Source of the DNA: a bacterium
GTDB lineage: Bacteria; Auribacterota; UBA3054
Length of the DNA stretch: 64,000 nt
Assembly (NCBI GenBank): GCA_017557885.1
Contig: JAFYXV010000008.1
Span: 62,001-126,000 of the forward strand
Direction of reading: 5' to 3'
The translations under genes were made by a program, and so were the position numbers. The notes under the pieces were generated by a model. That model had not been told where the DNA came from, searched no databases, and saw only the letters and a list, made by a program, of their open reading frames with translations. Position 1 is the stretch's first letter. Each line of letters opens with the position of its first letter. Positions 23,985-31,998 of the stretch are shown piece after piece.

Positions 23985-24814
23985 ATTTTCTGGAATCCGA
24001 ATTCACGCCCGCCAAGCCCGACAAAGCCGCTTTCCACATCATTCCCGCTCCCTATGAAAAAAGCGTCTCCTACGGCTCGGGAACAAAGCTTGGCCCCAAG
24101 ACCATCATAGAATCCTCCCAGCAGCTTGAAAAGATCCAGCGCGGCAAGAAGCCCGGAGCGAAAGGCATATATACCGCTCACCCCGCCTCCACTCTCAAAG
24201 CAATAGAGAAAGCCGTCTCCTACGCCATTGCGTGCAAATCCCTGCCCTTTACCCTGGGAGGCGAGCACACAGTCACCCTCGGCGCCATACGCGCCTTAAA
24301 AGCGCGCCTGGGCTCTGAAATTGGCCTCATACAGTTCGACGCTCACGCCGATCTCCGCTTCGCTTACGAGGACAATCCCCTTTCCCACGCCTCAGTCATG
24401 CGCCGCGTCAGCGAACTCGGGATCCCAATCGCCCAATTCGGCACCCGCTCCTATTGCGAAGAAGAGCAAGCCTACAGGAAAGACAGGAAAAACAAAATTA
24501 CTTTCCACGACGCCGAGGAACTCTTCCTGCGCTTCAAAGAAAATAGGAAGACAAAACTTCTTCCCGCAAACTTCCCAAAGAAGATCTACCTTTCCTTCGA
24601 CATCGACGGCCTAGACTCCTCCATCATGCCCGCCACCGGAACGCCAGTTCCCGGAGGCCTCCTCTGGTACCAGACCTTAAGCCTTCTTACTGAACTCACC
24701 AAAGGCCGAACTATAATCGGCATGGATCTCGTGGAATACGCCCCCATCAAAGGCTTCCACGCCTACGACTTCACCGCCGCCACCCTGGCCTACGAAATGA
24801 TGGCTTTGGTTTGA
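23978..24814 (+). CDS. speB: Agmatinase (ureohydrolase family)
   Basis: 278 residues. The binuclear manganese ligands of the arginase/agmatinase family are all visible: GGEHTVT, QFDAHADLR and SFDIDGLDSS, followed by GGLLWYQ and GMDLVEYAP. It hydrolyses agmatine to putrescine and urea, supplying the diamine for the two upstream genes. Start at 23978 overlaps nspC and has GGAG eight bases upstream. An arginine decarboxylase, needed to make agmatine, is not in the window. Confidence 0.9.
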   Translation: MLNFLESEFTPAKPDKAAFHIIPAPYEKSVSYGSGTKLGPKTIIESSQQLEKIQRGKKPGAKGIYTAHPASTLKAIEKAVSYAIACKSLPFTLGGEHTVTLGAIRALKARLGSEIGLIQFDAHADLRFAYEDNPLSHASVMRRVSELGIPIAQFGTRSYCEEEQAYRKDRKNKITFHDAEELFLRFKENRKTKLLPANFPKKIYLSFDIDGLDSSIMPATGTPVPGGLLWYQTLSLLTELTKGRTIIGMDLVEYAPIKGFHAYDFTAATLAYEMMALV

Positions 24815-24841
24815 CGATCGCAAAAGCATAAAAAGACAAAA

Positions 24842-24870
24842 GCAGCGATGGATTTCCCATCGCTGCTTTT
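24842..24870. terminator. Bidirectional terminator between speB and the toxin-antitoxin module
   Basis: Ten-base-pair stem GCAGCGATGG/CCATCGCTGC, loop ATTTC, with T-rich flanks on both strands (TTTTGTC on plus; TTTTGTCTTTTT on minus), so it can serve the convergent genes. Confidence 0.85.
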
Positions 24871-24894
24871 GTCTTCAAACAGTAATAAACCTGC

Positions 24895-25104
24895 TTACTT
24901 GTTTTCTTCCTCTTTGCGTTTGGCAAGCAAAGCTTTCAAATCATCAAGAGTCTTGTACTCATGATGCTTTTCCTTTTGGTATTCCTTAACGGCTTCCTTG
25001 GCCCAAATCTCATCCTGATAGTCTTCGGCAGCATCAGCATCTCCGCAGGGCATCACAACGACCTTGGATTCCAAATCATCTGTTTTAATCTTGGCCTTTC
25101 TCAT
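24895..25104 (-). CDS. RelB-like antitoxin
   Basis: 69 residues, highly charged. The C-terminal half (WAKEAVKEYQKEK...LDDLKALLAKR) looks like the toxin-wrapping helix of RelB/YefM-type antitoxins; the N-terminal part should hold DNA binding but is not a clear ribbon-helix-helix. It follows the toxin gene with an ATGA overlap; its Shine-Dalgarno AGGAGG is made by two consecutive arginine codons at the end of the toxin gene. Identification depends partly on context. Confidence 0.7.
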   Translation of the reverse strand: MRKAKIKTDDLESKVVVMPCGDADAAEDYQDEIWAKEAVKEYQKEKHHEYKTLDDLKALLAKRKEEENK

Positions 25105-25394
25105 TTCAACCTCCTGTATATTTCCTTTCTGTTATCGATCTTGATCACTTCGACTGTTATTATATCATCAATGATATTATACACGCACCTGTATTGCCTA
25201 AATCTGAAACGATAATAAGAACTGTTTTTTAATTTTTTTGCAAATGGAATCTGAGCATATGGATTTCTCAATACGATCTCCAATTTGTTATAAAACAATC
25301 TTATATCGGATGTGGGCAATGTCTCCAAAAACTCAAACGCTTTTTTATCAATTTTCAGTTTATAAATATTATCACGAAAATTTTTAAAAAGCAA
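25101..25394 (-). CDS. RelE/ParE superfamily toxin
   Basis: Up to 97 residues. The core (IYKLKIDKKAFEFLETLP..., KKLKNSSYYRFRFRQYRCVYNIIDD, VEVIKIDNRKEIYRR) matches the RelE/ParE fold, whose members cleave mRNA on the ribosome or act on gyrase. The start is uncertain: an in-frame stop precedes a TTG at 25394, which has no Shine-Dalgarno; family proteins usually begin near IYKLKI, where only ATT is available. Translation could be coupled to a 26-codon frame just upstream. Toxin-before-antitoxin order is the less common arrangement. Confidence 0.78.
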   Translation of the reverse strand: MLFKNFRDNIYKLKIDKKAFEFLETLPTSDIRLFYNKLEIVLRNPYAQIPFAKKLKNSSYYRFRFRQYRCVYNIIDDIITVEVIKIDNRKEIYRRLK

Positions 25395-25464
25395 TTAAAA
25401 GAATCATAAACAACGATACAATTCTTCTTGAATCTCTGTGAAAGTTAGATTTGATGCTGCGCAT
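25384..25464 (-). CDS. Possible 26-codon leader peptide upstream of the toxin
   Basis: A short frame starting MRSIKSNFHR and ending in a hydrophobic tail (IVSLFMILLIAF). It has a perfect AGGAGG eight bases before its ATG, and its stop overlaps the toxin TTG start by 11 bases. Either it couples toxin translation or it is a chance frame in a decayed gene. Confidence 0.3.
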   Translation of the reverse strand: MRSIKSNFHRDSRRIVSLFMILLIAF

Positions 25465-25718
25465 TTCGTTTTACCTCCTGTGTCCATGCGTTAATTTGAT
25501 TTTTCACATGTTAGCAGATAAAATTCAATGTACAAAGCATTTTTGAAAAAACTATTATTTACAATAGTCAAAACAATAAAAATTTAATTCGTATAGTCGA
25601 ATAAGCGTTTTAGCGCTAGCAACAAAAATAGCCGTGACCTTCTCGCTAACAAAGGTCGCGTTTTAAAAAGATAAATTGCCTTCAGTCCGCGCGGCCGGCT
25701 ATGATCTTAGGGCCGGTC
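25395..25718. other. AT-rich spacer between toxin and rpmE
   Basis: It holds the possible leader peptide and, in other frames of the minus strand, two short out-of-frame pieces (VKNQINAWTQEVKRNA... and ...AASNLTFTEIQEELYRCL) that read like one sequence broken by a one-base shift. Beyond that I see no gene; 25511-25670 is very AT-rich. Confidence 0.5.
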
Positions 25719-25747
25719 TTGCTTTTAAAATCGGGTTTAGGTATAAT
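25719..25747 (+). promoter_or_regulatory. Promoter of rpmE
   Basis: TTGCTT (25719-25724), 17-base spacer, consensus TATAAT (25742-25747), 43 bases before the ATG. Confidence 0.75.
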
Positions 25748-25790
25748 ATTCTCTACCTTAAAAAATAACTATAACTGATTAGGTTCAAGT

Positions 25791-25994
25791 ATGAAAGAAA
25801 AGATCCATCCTAACTACGAACAGACGACCATCACCTGCGCCTGCGGCCACGTTTTCAAAGTTGGCACCACGGTAAAGGATATGCACATCGGCATTTGCTC
25901 CGAATGTCACCCCTTCTTCACCGGTAAGCAGAAATTTGTCGACACGGCAGGCCGCGTCGAGAAGTTCAACCGTCGTTACGGCAAAAAAGACTGA
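25791..25994 (+). CDS. rpmE: 50S ribosomal protein L31
   Basis: 67 residues. The zinc-binding (C+) form: cysteines in [10 protein letters not shown] and [14 protein letters not shown] give the four-cysteine site, and the tail [16 protein letters not shown] is typical. It is a large-subunit protein bridging the two subunits. It precedes prfA, a common pairing, but a terminator-like structure lies between them. Confidence 0.96.
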   Translation: MKEKIHPNYEQTTITCACGHVFKVGTTVKDMHIGICSECHPFFTGKQKFVDTAGRVEKFNRRYGKKD

Positions 25995-26015
25995 TAAGCC
26001 TTCTTTGCCTTTCAG

Positions 26016-26069
26016 CGAAGCTCATGACGCGCGTCATTACCAAGACGAGCCGTGGGCTTCGTTTTTTTT
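26016..26069 (+). terminator. Branched hairpin terminator between rpmE and prfA
   Basis: Outer eight-base stem CGAAGCTC/GGGCTTCG (one T-G pair) enclosing a perfect inner palindrome ATGACGC/GCGTCAT, followed by eight T. prfA starts 28 bases later, so partial read-through would set its expression. Confidence 0.7.
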
Positions 26070-26096
26070 GCCCTCTTTCCCCTTCTCAGATGATCC

Positions 26097-27173
26097 ATGA
26101 AAGTTTTTGATATCACGGCCCAGATAGCCGAGATGAAAAAGCTCGAGGACGAGCTCTCCAAAGCGGAAACAGTCGCTGATCCCGCGCTTTTCCGCAACCT
26201 GACCCGCAGGCACAAACACCTGAGCGAGGTCGTGGACACCGGAAGCCGGCTGGCGAAAGCCCAGGCGGCGGTGGCGGACTGCGAAAAGATCATCGGCGAG
26301 AATTCCGATCACGAACTTGTGGAACTGGCCAAGGAGGAAATGGCGGAAGCGCAGAAACAGTCCGAAGAGCTGGAAAAGGCCATGATGGTCCTTTTGCTTC
26401 CCAAGGACCCTTACGACGACGCCAACACCATCATGGAAATAAGGGCCGGAACCGGCGGCGAGGAAGCGGCGTTGTTCGCCTCCGAGCTTTTCAGAATGTA
26501 TTCCCGCTATGCGGAAAGACAAGGCTGGAAGATCGAGACGATGAACACCTCCCCCGCCGCGGCCGGAGGCTTGAAGGAAATCATCTTCAGCATCCAGGGC
26601 GACGCCGTATTTTCGCATATGAAGTACGAAGCCGGCGTGCACAGAGTCCAGCGCGTGCCGGAAACCGAGACCCAGGGCAGGATCCACACTTCCGCGGCCT
26701 CGGTGGTCGTTCTGCCGGAGCAGGAGGAAGTGACCGTGGACATCAAGCCGGAGGATCTCAGGATCGACATCTACCGCTCCACCGGCGCCGGCGGCCAGCA
26801 CGTCAACACCACCGACTCCGCCATCAGGATCACGCACCTGCCCACCGGGCTGGTGGTGACCTGCCAGGACGAAAGAAGCCAGTATAAGAACAAAGCCAAA
26901 GCCATGCGCGTATTGCAGGCCAGGCTCTTGGAAAAAGAACGCCAGGAAGCCGCCAAGGAAAGGTCCGACCAGAGAAAGACCATGGTGGGCAGCGGCGACC
27001 GCAGCGACAAAAATAGGACTTACAACTTCCCCCAGAACCGCGTGACAGACCATCGCATCGGGCTGACCGTGCATGCTCTGGGCGAAATAATGAACGGCGA
27101 CCTCGACCGTCTAATCTTGCCACTTATCGAGCATGACACCGAGGAAATGCTCAAAGCATGCACTTCTCTATGA
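26097..27173 (+). CDS. prfA: Peptide chain release factor 1
   Basis: 358 residues, normal length. It recognises UAA/UAG and triggers peptide release. The GGQ is at 232-234 ([12 protein letters not shown]); the codon-recognition tripeptide is P-E-T in [14 protein letters not shown], the PxT of RF1 rather than the SPF of RF2. The usual downstream methyltransferase prmC is not here; foldase genes follow with an ATGA overlap. Confidence 0.96.
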   Translation: MKVFDITAQIAEMKKLEDELSKAETVADPALFRNLTRRHKHLSEVVDTGSRLAKAQAAVADCEKIIGENSDHELVELAKEEMAEAQKQSEELEKAMMVLLLPKDPYDDANTIMEIRAGTGGEEAALFASELFRMYSRYAERQGWKIETMNTSPAAAGGLKEIIFSIQGDAVFSHMKYEAGVHRVQRVPETETQGRIHTSAASVVVLPEQEEVTVDIKPEDLRIDIYRSTGAGGQHVNTTDSAIRITHLPTGLVVTCQDERSQYKNKAKAMRVLQARLLEKERQEAAKERSDQRKTMVGSGDRSDKNRTYNFPQNRVTDHRIGLTVHALGEIMNGDLDRLILPLIEHDTEEMLKACTSL

Positions 27174-28282
27174 AAAAAAGCCTTTTATTGTTTACGGCCC
27201 TTTTGCTTTTGTCCGCTTGTGATAAAAACTCCTTTCAGGAGCAGACAGAGGAAGAACTGCAGATAGTTCCCGTCGTCCTCAGGGAAAGCGGAACGAAGAC
27301 CACCGTCGCCAACAAAAGCGCGGCCAAACTTTCCGGCGCCACCGTGGTGACGGTGACCGTTTTCCAGGCCAGCGCTCCTTCGGAGAGCGCTGCTGCGGCG
27401 AAAGCGAGCGTTGGAAGCCAGCTGATATCGCTGCCGGTGCATACGGTCTCCGATCACTGCACCTCCAACGACCTGGCCCTTGTGGGCGGCATCTCCGTGC
27501 CGGCCCAGGAATTCTACCAGCTCTTCTCCCAGCCGAACCTAGACGCCATGCCCAACTATCTTAGAAGGACCTTTGACAAGGAAAGAAGCGCCTACATCAC
27601 CCAGCTCATCAACAACAAAGTCTTCGAATACGCCGCGGCCCACGAGGACTTCAGCAATGAAGCCGGCTATGCCGAAGCGGTGGAAGACGCCGTGCACAAA
27701 GTCAACCTGGAATATTTCTACGACCGCTACATCAACAACAAAGTCAACGTGACGGACGAGGAAGTGAAAAATTATTACGAGGCCCACAAGAGCGAATACA
27801 CCAAGCCCGCCCAGTTCAGGGCCGCGCATATCCTGGTGAAAGTCGCGCCCAACGCTTACAGGGCGGAAGTCAGCAACGCCTACGCCAGGGCCACGGACCT
27901 AAGAAGAAGAGCTCTGGAAGGCGAAGACTTCGGACAATTGGCCTCCGCTTTCTCGGACTGCCCCTCGAAAGTCAAGGGCGGAGACCTGGATTTCTTCACC
28001 AAAGGCCAAACTCACCCCGCGTTTGAAAAAGCCGTGGAAAGGCTGCAGATCGGCGACATTTCCCCGGTGGTGGAAACCTCCCAGGGCTACCATGTGATCA
28101 AGCTTCTCGACAGGATACCGGAAAGAGTCCGCTCCTTCGACGAAGTCAAGGAAGAACTTAAAAATACGCTGGCGCTGCAGCGCACTGGCGAACTTTACGA
28201 AAATGTGCTGCAGTCCCTAACCAACAAATACAAGGTGATCCGCAATGAAAGCCTCATCAGAAAACTGGTCAAACAGTATTAA
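27170..28282 (+). CDS. Parvulin-type peptidyl-prolyl isomerase lipoprotein
   Basis: 370 residues from the ATG at 27170, preferred to one four codons earlier because it overlaps the prfA stop (ATGA) and starts a lipoprotein signal with lipobox LSAC, Cys17. After a Thr/Ser/Ala-rich linker there is a SurA/PrsA-like helical region (~105-200) and one parvulin domain (~205-310: [44 protein letters not shown]). It probably helps fold exported proteins while tethered to a membrane. The next gene, another foldase, overlaps it by 38 bases. Confidence 0.88.
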   Translation: MKKSLLLFTALLLLSACDKNSFQEQTEEELQIVPVVLRESGTKTTVANKSAAKLSGATVVTVTVFQASAPSESAAAAKASVGSQLISLPVHTVSDHCTSNDLALVGGISVPAQEFYQLFSQPNLDAMPNYLRRTFDKERSAYITQLINNKVFEYAAAHEDFSNEAGYAEAVEDAVHKVNLEYFYDRYINNKVNVTDEEVKNYYEAHKSEYTKPAQFRAAHILVKVAPNAYRAEVSNAYARATDLRRRALEGEDFGQLASAFSDCPSKVKGGDLDFFTKGQTHPAFEKAVERLQIGDISPVVETSQGYHVIKLLDRIPERVRSFDEVKEELKNTLALQRTGELYENVLQSLTNKYKVIRNESLIRKLVKQY

Positions 28283-30002
28283 AGCCTTTTTCCTTCTCGC
28301 CGCTATCCTGACCGCTTTTTCTTCAGGCGCGGCTGAAGTGAACAGCATCGTGGCCAAAGTCGGCGACGCTTCCATCACGTCCGTGGAACTGGACCGCTAC
28401 GTCAACCCGACTCTAAAATCTTACATGAAGATGATGCCCGACGACCCGCAGATCCGGGAGGAATACAACCTGGAAAGAGTCGACGCCCTGAAAGGCATCA
28501 TCGACAGCAAGCTCCTTGTGAGGGAAGCCAACAAGCTGGAATTCACCATTCCGCCCATGGAGATCGACAAGCAGCTTAGCAAGGAAAGGGAGCGCTACAC
28601 CTCCGAGGAAGAGTTCCAGGCCTACCTCAAAGAAAACAAGATCACCCTGCAGGAATTCAAGGAACACCTCTCCGACTCCATCAAGGCCCAGGCCGTCCTT
28701 CAGGAAAAGGTCTTCAAAAGAGTCCGCGTGCTTCCCCATGAAGTGCACAAATTCTACGTGGACAACAAAAATCTGCTCTACTCCAGCCAGCCCAGCGTCC
28801 ACCTCTACCAGATCCTCATAAAGGACGATCCTTCCAAGGAAGGCAGAGACCCTTACGCCAGAATATCCGATATTAAAAACCAGCTGGCTTCCGGCGCCAA
28901 CTTCCAGCAGCTGGCCCTGATGTACTCCGAGGGCCCCATGAGAGCCAGCGGCGGCGACTGGGGCATCATCGAGCAGGGCCACTTCGGCGAAGAGATGGCC
29001 GCGGTGGAAAGCGCCGCCTTCACCCTCGCCCCCGGCACCTACAGCGATATTATCAGGACGCGCTTCGGCTATCACATCGTCTATGTCAGCGCCAAAAAGG
29101 ACGCCCATGTCCAGACGGAACGCGAAGCCTACGACGACATCTACCGCAGAGTGGCGGAATCCAAGAGCGCCGCTGTTTACGAACCTTACATGAACGGCCT
29201 CAGGAGATCCTGCGCGATCGAGATCTTCGATCCGGAGCTTATGGCCGCCAAACCCCAGATCAAACCCGGCAAAAAGATCGGCGACTTCATGACCAGGAAG
29301 ATGGAGGAAGCGGAAAGCGCTCCTTCTCAAGTTGAGAGCGTGAGCACGGCTCCCGTGACCGTTACCGAAACCGCGGAAATTAAGGAAGCGTCTACTCCCG
29401 TCTTGGTGACTGAAAACGAAGGAAACGAGGAACAAACTCAAGTTACGGAAAGCGCTGAAAAATCTTCCGAAGAAGTTATTCCCGCTGAAAGCAAAGAGGA
29501 AGGCGACAGCGCCTGGAAAGAAGATCCGCGCAACAAGGAGATAAAATCGGATCCCGGATCCGACGTCTGGGAAAAAGGCCCCGAAGACAAAACGGAAGTC
29601 GATCCCAACGCCTCAAGCGCCTTCGACGCCGACAGCAGCGTCTCCGAAACGGTCGAAGTGAAGAGCGAGGAAACGAAGGAAGAAGCCGAGGCTGCCAATG
29701 AGAAAAAGGAAGACGTCTTCGTGGAACTGAAGGCCGCGGAAACGAACGCCGAGACCGAAAATCCCGAAGTGGTCAAAGAAGATGTTTTCGTGGAACTGAA
29801 GGCCGCGGAAATGAAGGAAGAAACTCCGGCGGAAACAAAGGCCGCGGAGCCGAAAGAGGAAAGCAAGAAAGCCGATCCTTTCGACGAGCTGGAAAAGAAA
29901 ATGGACCAGAACATGGCCGACCCCAATCTTCCCGGCGCCCAGCCCAGCACTGATCCTCCCCTCTTCGAGATGAAGGAAGTCTCTGCTCCCGCCAATAACT
30001 GA
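28245..30002 (+). CDS. SurA-like parvulin isomerase with acidic repetitive C-terminal tail
   Basis: 585 residues. Signal peptide (~29 residues, ends SSGAA), SurA-like N-terminal chaperone region (~30-185), one parvulin domain (~185-285: VHLYQILIK, EGPMRASGGDWGIIEQGHFGEEM, FGYHIVYV). Residues ~340-585 are an acidic, low-complexity, presumably disordered tail rich in Glu, Lys, Ala and Ser, with a near-perfect repeat of EDVFVELKAAE about 23 residues apart. Typical SurA (~430 residues) has no such tail. It acts in the periplasm on outer-membrane or secreted proteins, by inference. Start overlaps the upstream gene. Confidence 0.87.
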   Translation: MKASSENWSNSIKAFFLLAAILTAFSSGAAEVNSIVAKVGDASITSVELDRYVNPTLKSYMKMMPDDPQIREEYNLERVDALKGIIDSKLLVREANKLEFTIPPMEIDKQLSKERERYTSEEEFQAYLKENKITLQEFKEHLSDSIKAQAVLQEKVFKRVRVLPHEVHKFYVDNKNLLYSSQPSVHLYQILIKDDPSKEGRDPYARISDIKNQLASGANFQQLALMYSEGPMRASGGDWGIIEQGHFGEEMAAVESAAFTLAPGTYSDIIRTRFGYHIVYVSAKKDAHVQTEREAYDDIYRRVAESKSAAVYEPYMNGLRRSCAIEIFDPELMAAKPQIKPGKKIGDFMTRKMEEAESAPSQVESVSTAPVTVTETAEIKEASTPVLVTENEGNEEQTQVTESAEKSSEEVIPAESKEEGDSAWKEDPRNKEIKSDPGSDVWEKGPEDKTEVDPNASSAFDADSSVSETVEVKSEETKEEAEAANEKKEDVFVELKAAETNAETENPEVVKEDVFVELKAAEMKEETPAETKAAEPKEESKKADPFDELEKKMDQNMADPNLPGAQPSTDPPLFEMKEVSAPANN

Positions 30003-30011
30003 GGGAAAACA

Positions 30012-30500
30012 ATGCTCATCCTAGGCATCGATCCCGGCACCAGGATCACGGGCTACGGTCTCATCCGCTATGAGAACAACGTAATGGAGTGCGCGGAATT
30101 CGGAGTCATCAAAAACTCCGCCTCCCTCTCCCCTACGGAATGCTACGCCCGGATCTTCGAAGGCATCGACGAAATATTGAAAAGCTACGACGTCACGGCC
30201 ATAGCGGTGGAGAGCCAGTTCTTCTACAAGAACGCCCGCACCGCCCTGAAAATAGGCGAAGCCCGCTGCGCCGCCATCATGCCCGCCGCCCTGAGGCGCA
30301 TACCCATCCAGGAGTTCGCGCCCACCAGGGTGAAAAAAGCCGTGGTGGGAATAGGCGCCGCCACCAAGGAGCAGGTCCAGGCCATGATCTTGAGCATGCT
30401 GAAAATAAAGGACCGCAGAATGCTGCCGGACGCCTCCGACGCCCTGGCCATAGCCATTACTTACGTCCATGCCCTGAAGTATCCCAAAACTCAATTTTAA
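30012..30500 (+). CDS. ruvC: Crossover junction endodeoxyribonuclease RuvC
   Basis: 162 residues, normal length. It resolves Holliday junctions. The RNase H-like acidic residues are visible: D7 (LGIDPGTRITGYG), E67 (IAVESQFF), D140 and D143 (LPDASDALAIA). GAGGGAAA precedes the ATG. ruvA follows after two bases; ruvB is remote. Confidence 0.97.
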   Translation: MLILGIDPGTRITGYGLIRYENNVMECAEFGVIKNSASLSPTECYARIFEGIDEILKSYDVTAIAVESQFFYKNARTALKIGEARCAAIMPAALRRIPIQEFAPTRVKKAVVGIGAATKEQVQAMILSMLKIKDRRMLPDASDALAIAITYVHALKYPKTQF

Positions 30501-30502
30501 AA

Positions 30503-31090
30503 ATGATCACTTTTCTTGAAGGCATACTGGATGAAAAAGAACCCTCTTCCGTTGTTCTGAACGTAGGGGGCGTAGGCTACGAAGTGGCCGTTTCCCTTAA
30601 CACCTATGAAGCCCTGCCTCCCCTGGGCGACAAGATCCGTCTCCTGACCTATCATCATTTGAGGGAGAACGAGGAAAAACTCTTCGGCTTCGCCGACAAG
30701 GACGAAAGGGAGTGCTTTTTAAAACTCATCGACGTCTCCGGAGTCGGCCCCGCCTCCGCCCTGCTGATCCTCAGCAGCCAGCCTCTGAAGTCCCTCTGCC
30801 ACATCATCGCCACCGAGGATATCAAAGCCTTGTCCAGCGTCAAAGGCATCGGAAAAAAGACCGCGGAAAGGATCATCGTGGAACTGAAAGACAAGATCGC
30901 TCCCTTGAGCGCCAAATTGGGAAGTTCCGGAAAATCCTTCTCCAAGGACGCCGCGGACGCCGTCATGGCCCTGGTGGCCCTCGGCTACAGGCAAAACGAA
31001 GCCCAGGAGGCCGTCAACAGAGCCTTGCAGAAAGATCCCGACGCCTCCACCGACCAGCTGGTCAGAGTCGTTATCCAAAACAAGATCTGA
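30503..31090 (+). CDS. ruvA: Holliday junction branch migration protein RuvA
   Basis: 195 residues from ATG 30503; the longer in-frame extension upstream runs through ruvC and is not used. It has the OB fold (MITFLEGILDEK...VGGVGYEVAVS), the helix-hairpin-helix pair (LIDVSGVGPASALLIL and LSSVKGIGKKTAERIIVELKDK) and the C-terminal RuvB-binding helix domain (DAVMALVALGYRQNEAQEAV). It binds four-way junctions and loads RuvB. Confidence 0.97.
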   Translation: MITFLEGILDEKEPSSVVLNVGGVGYEVAVSLNTYEALPPLGDKIRLLTYHHLRENEEKLFGFADKDERECFLKLIDVSGVGPASALLILSSQPLKSLCHIIATEDIKALSSVKGIGKKTAERIIVELKDKIAPLSAKLGSSGKSFSKDAADAVMALVALGYRQNEAQEAVNRALQKDPDASTDQLVRVVIQNKI

Positions 31091-31093
31091 AGC

Positions 31094-31990
31094 ATGAAAA
31101 AAGTCGTCTGCTACGGTTCCTTGGTGCGCGACATCATCTATCACGTCCCCCACTTCGTAAAGCCGGGGGAAACTCTGCCGGCTGAAGACCGCAACGTTTT
31201 TTACGGCGGCAAAGGCTTCAACCAGTCGATCGCGCTGAAAAGAGCCGGGCTCGCGGATGTCTGTCAGGCCGGGAGCTACGGACCGGACGGATACGATTTC
31301 CTGGAATATCTGGAAAAAGAAGGCGTAGCCACAGACTTTGTCTATCCCGTCTCGATTTCCCAGGGGCACGCCGTCGTTCAGGTGATCCCCTCCGGCCAGA
31401 ACGCCATCGTGCACTTCGGCGGCTCCAACCACTGCGTGCCCGAAAAGCTCATAGGCGACCTTAAAAACTCCCTTTCCGAAGGCGACTGGTTCATAGCCCA
31501 GAACGAAGTGAACCTTCTGCCGGAATTAATGAACGCACTGGCGGAAAAAGGCGTCACGATCGCCTTCAATCCCTCCCCCTGCGACGACTCTATAAAAGCT
31601 CTTCCGCTGGAAAAAACCTCCTTCCTCATAGTCAACGAATTGGAAGGCGCGGCCATTTCCGGCATTCCCTCCGACCGTCCCGAAGAGATACTCCTGAAGA
31701 TGCGGGAAAAATTCCCGAATACCAAAACGGTCCTGACATTAGGAGAAAACGGCGCTTATTACGACGACGGGAAAGATGTGATCAGACAGGGATCTTACAA
31801 AGTGAAAGCCATAGATACCGTGGGCGCCGGCGACACTTTCGCAGGCTACTTCTTCGCCTCCCTTATAAACGGATTGGCGCCCAAAGACGCCCTTGACCTC
31901 GCCTCCAAAGCCGCCGCCATTTCCGTCACGAGACCCGGCGCGGCCCCCTCCATCCCTTCCCTTAAAGAAGTCTTGCACTATAAATTATAG
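31094..31990 (+). CDS. PfkB/ribokinase family sugar kinase
   Basis: 298 residues, normal for ribokinase. The first signature is GGKGFNQSIALKRAGL near residue 36, and the ATP/anion-hole motif DTVGAGDTFAG has catalytic D247. It phosphorylates a sugar or nucleoside with ATP. Ribose is the closest guess, since the GGKGxNQ motif fits RbsK, but no transporter or ribose gene is adjacent, so the substrate stays open. Three bases separate it from ruvA. Confidence 0.88.
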   Translation: MKKVVCYGSLVRDIIYHVPHFVKPGETLPAEDRNVFYGGKGFNQSIALKRAGLADVCQAGSYGPDGYDFLEYLEKEGVATDFVYPVSISQGHAVVQVIPSGQNAIVHFGGSNHCVPEKLIGDLKNSLSEGDWFIAQNEVNLLPELMNALAEKGVTIAFNPSPCDDSIKALPLEKTSFLIVNELEGAAISGIPSDRPEEILLKMREKFPNTKTVLTLGENGAYYDDGKDVIRQGSYKVKAIDTVGAGDTFAGYFFASLINGLAPKDALDLASKAAAISVTRPGAAPSIPSLKEVLHYKL

Positions 31991-31998
31991 GAACCACT

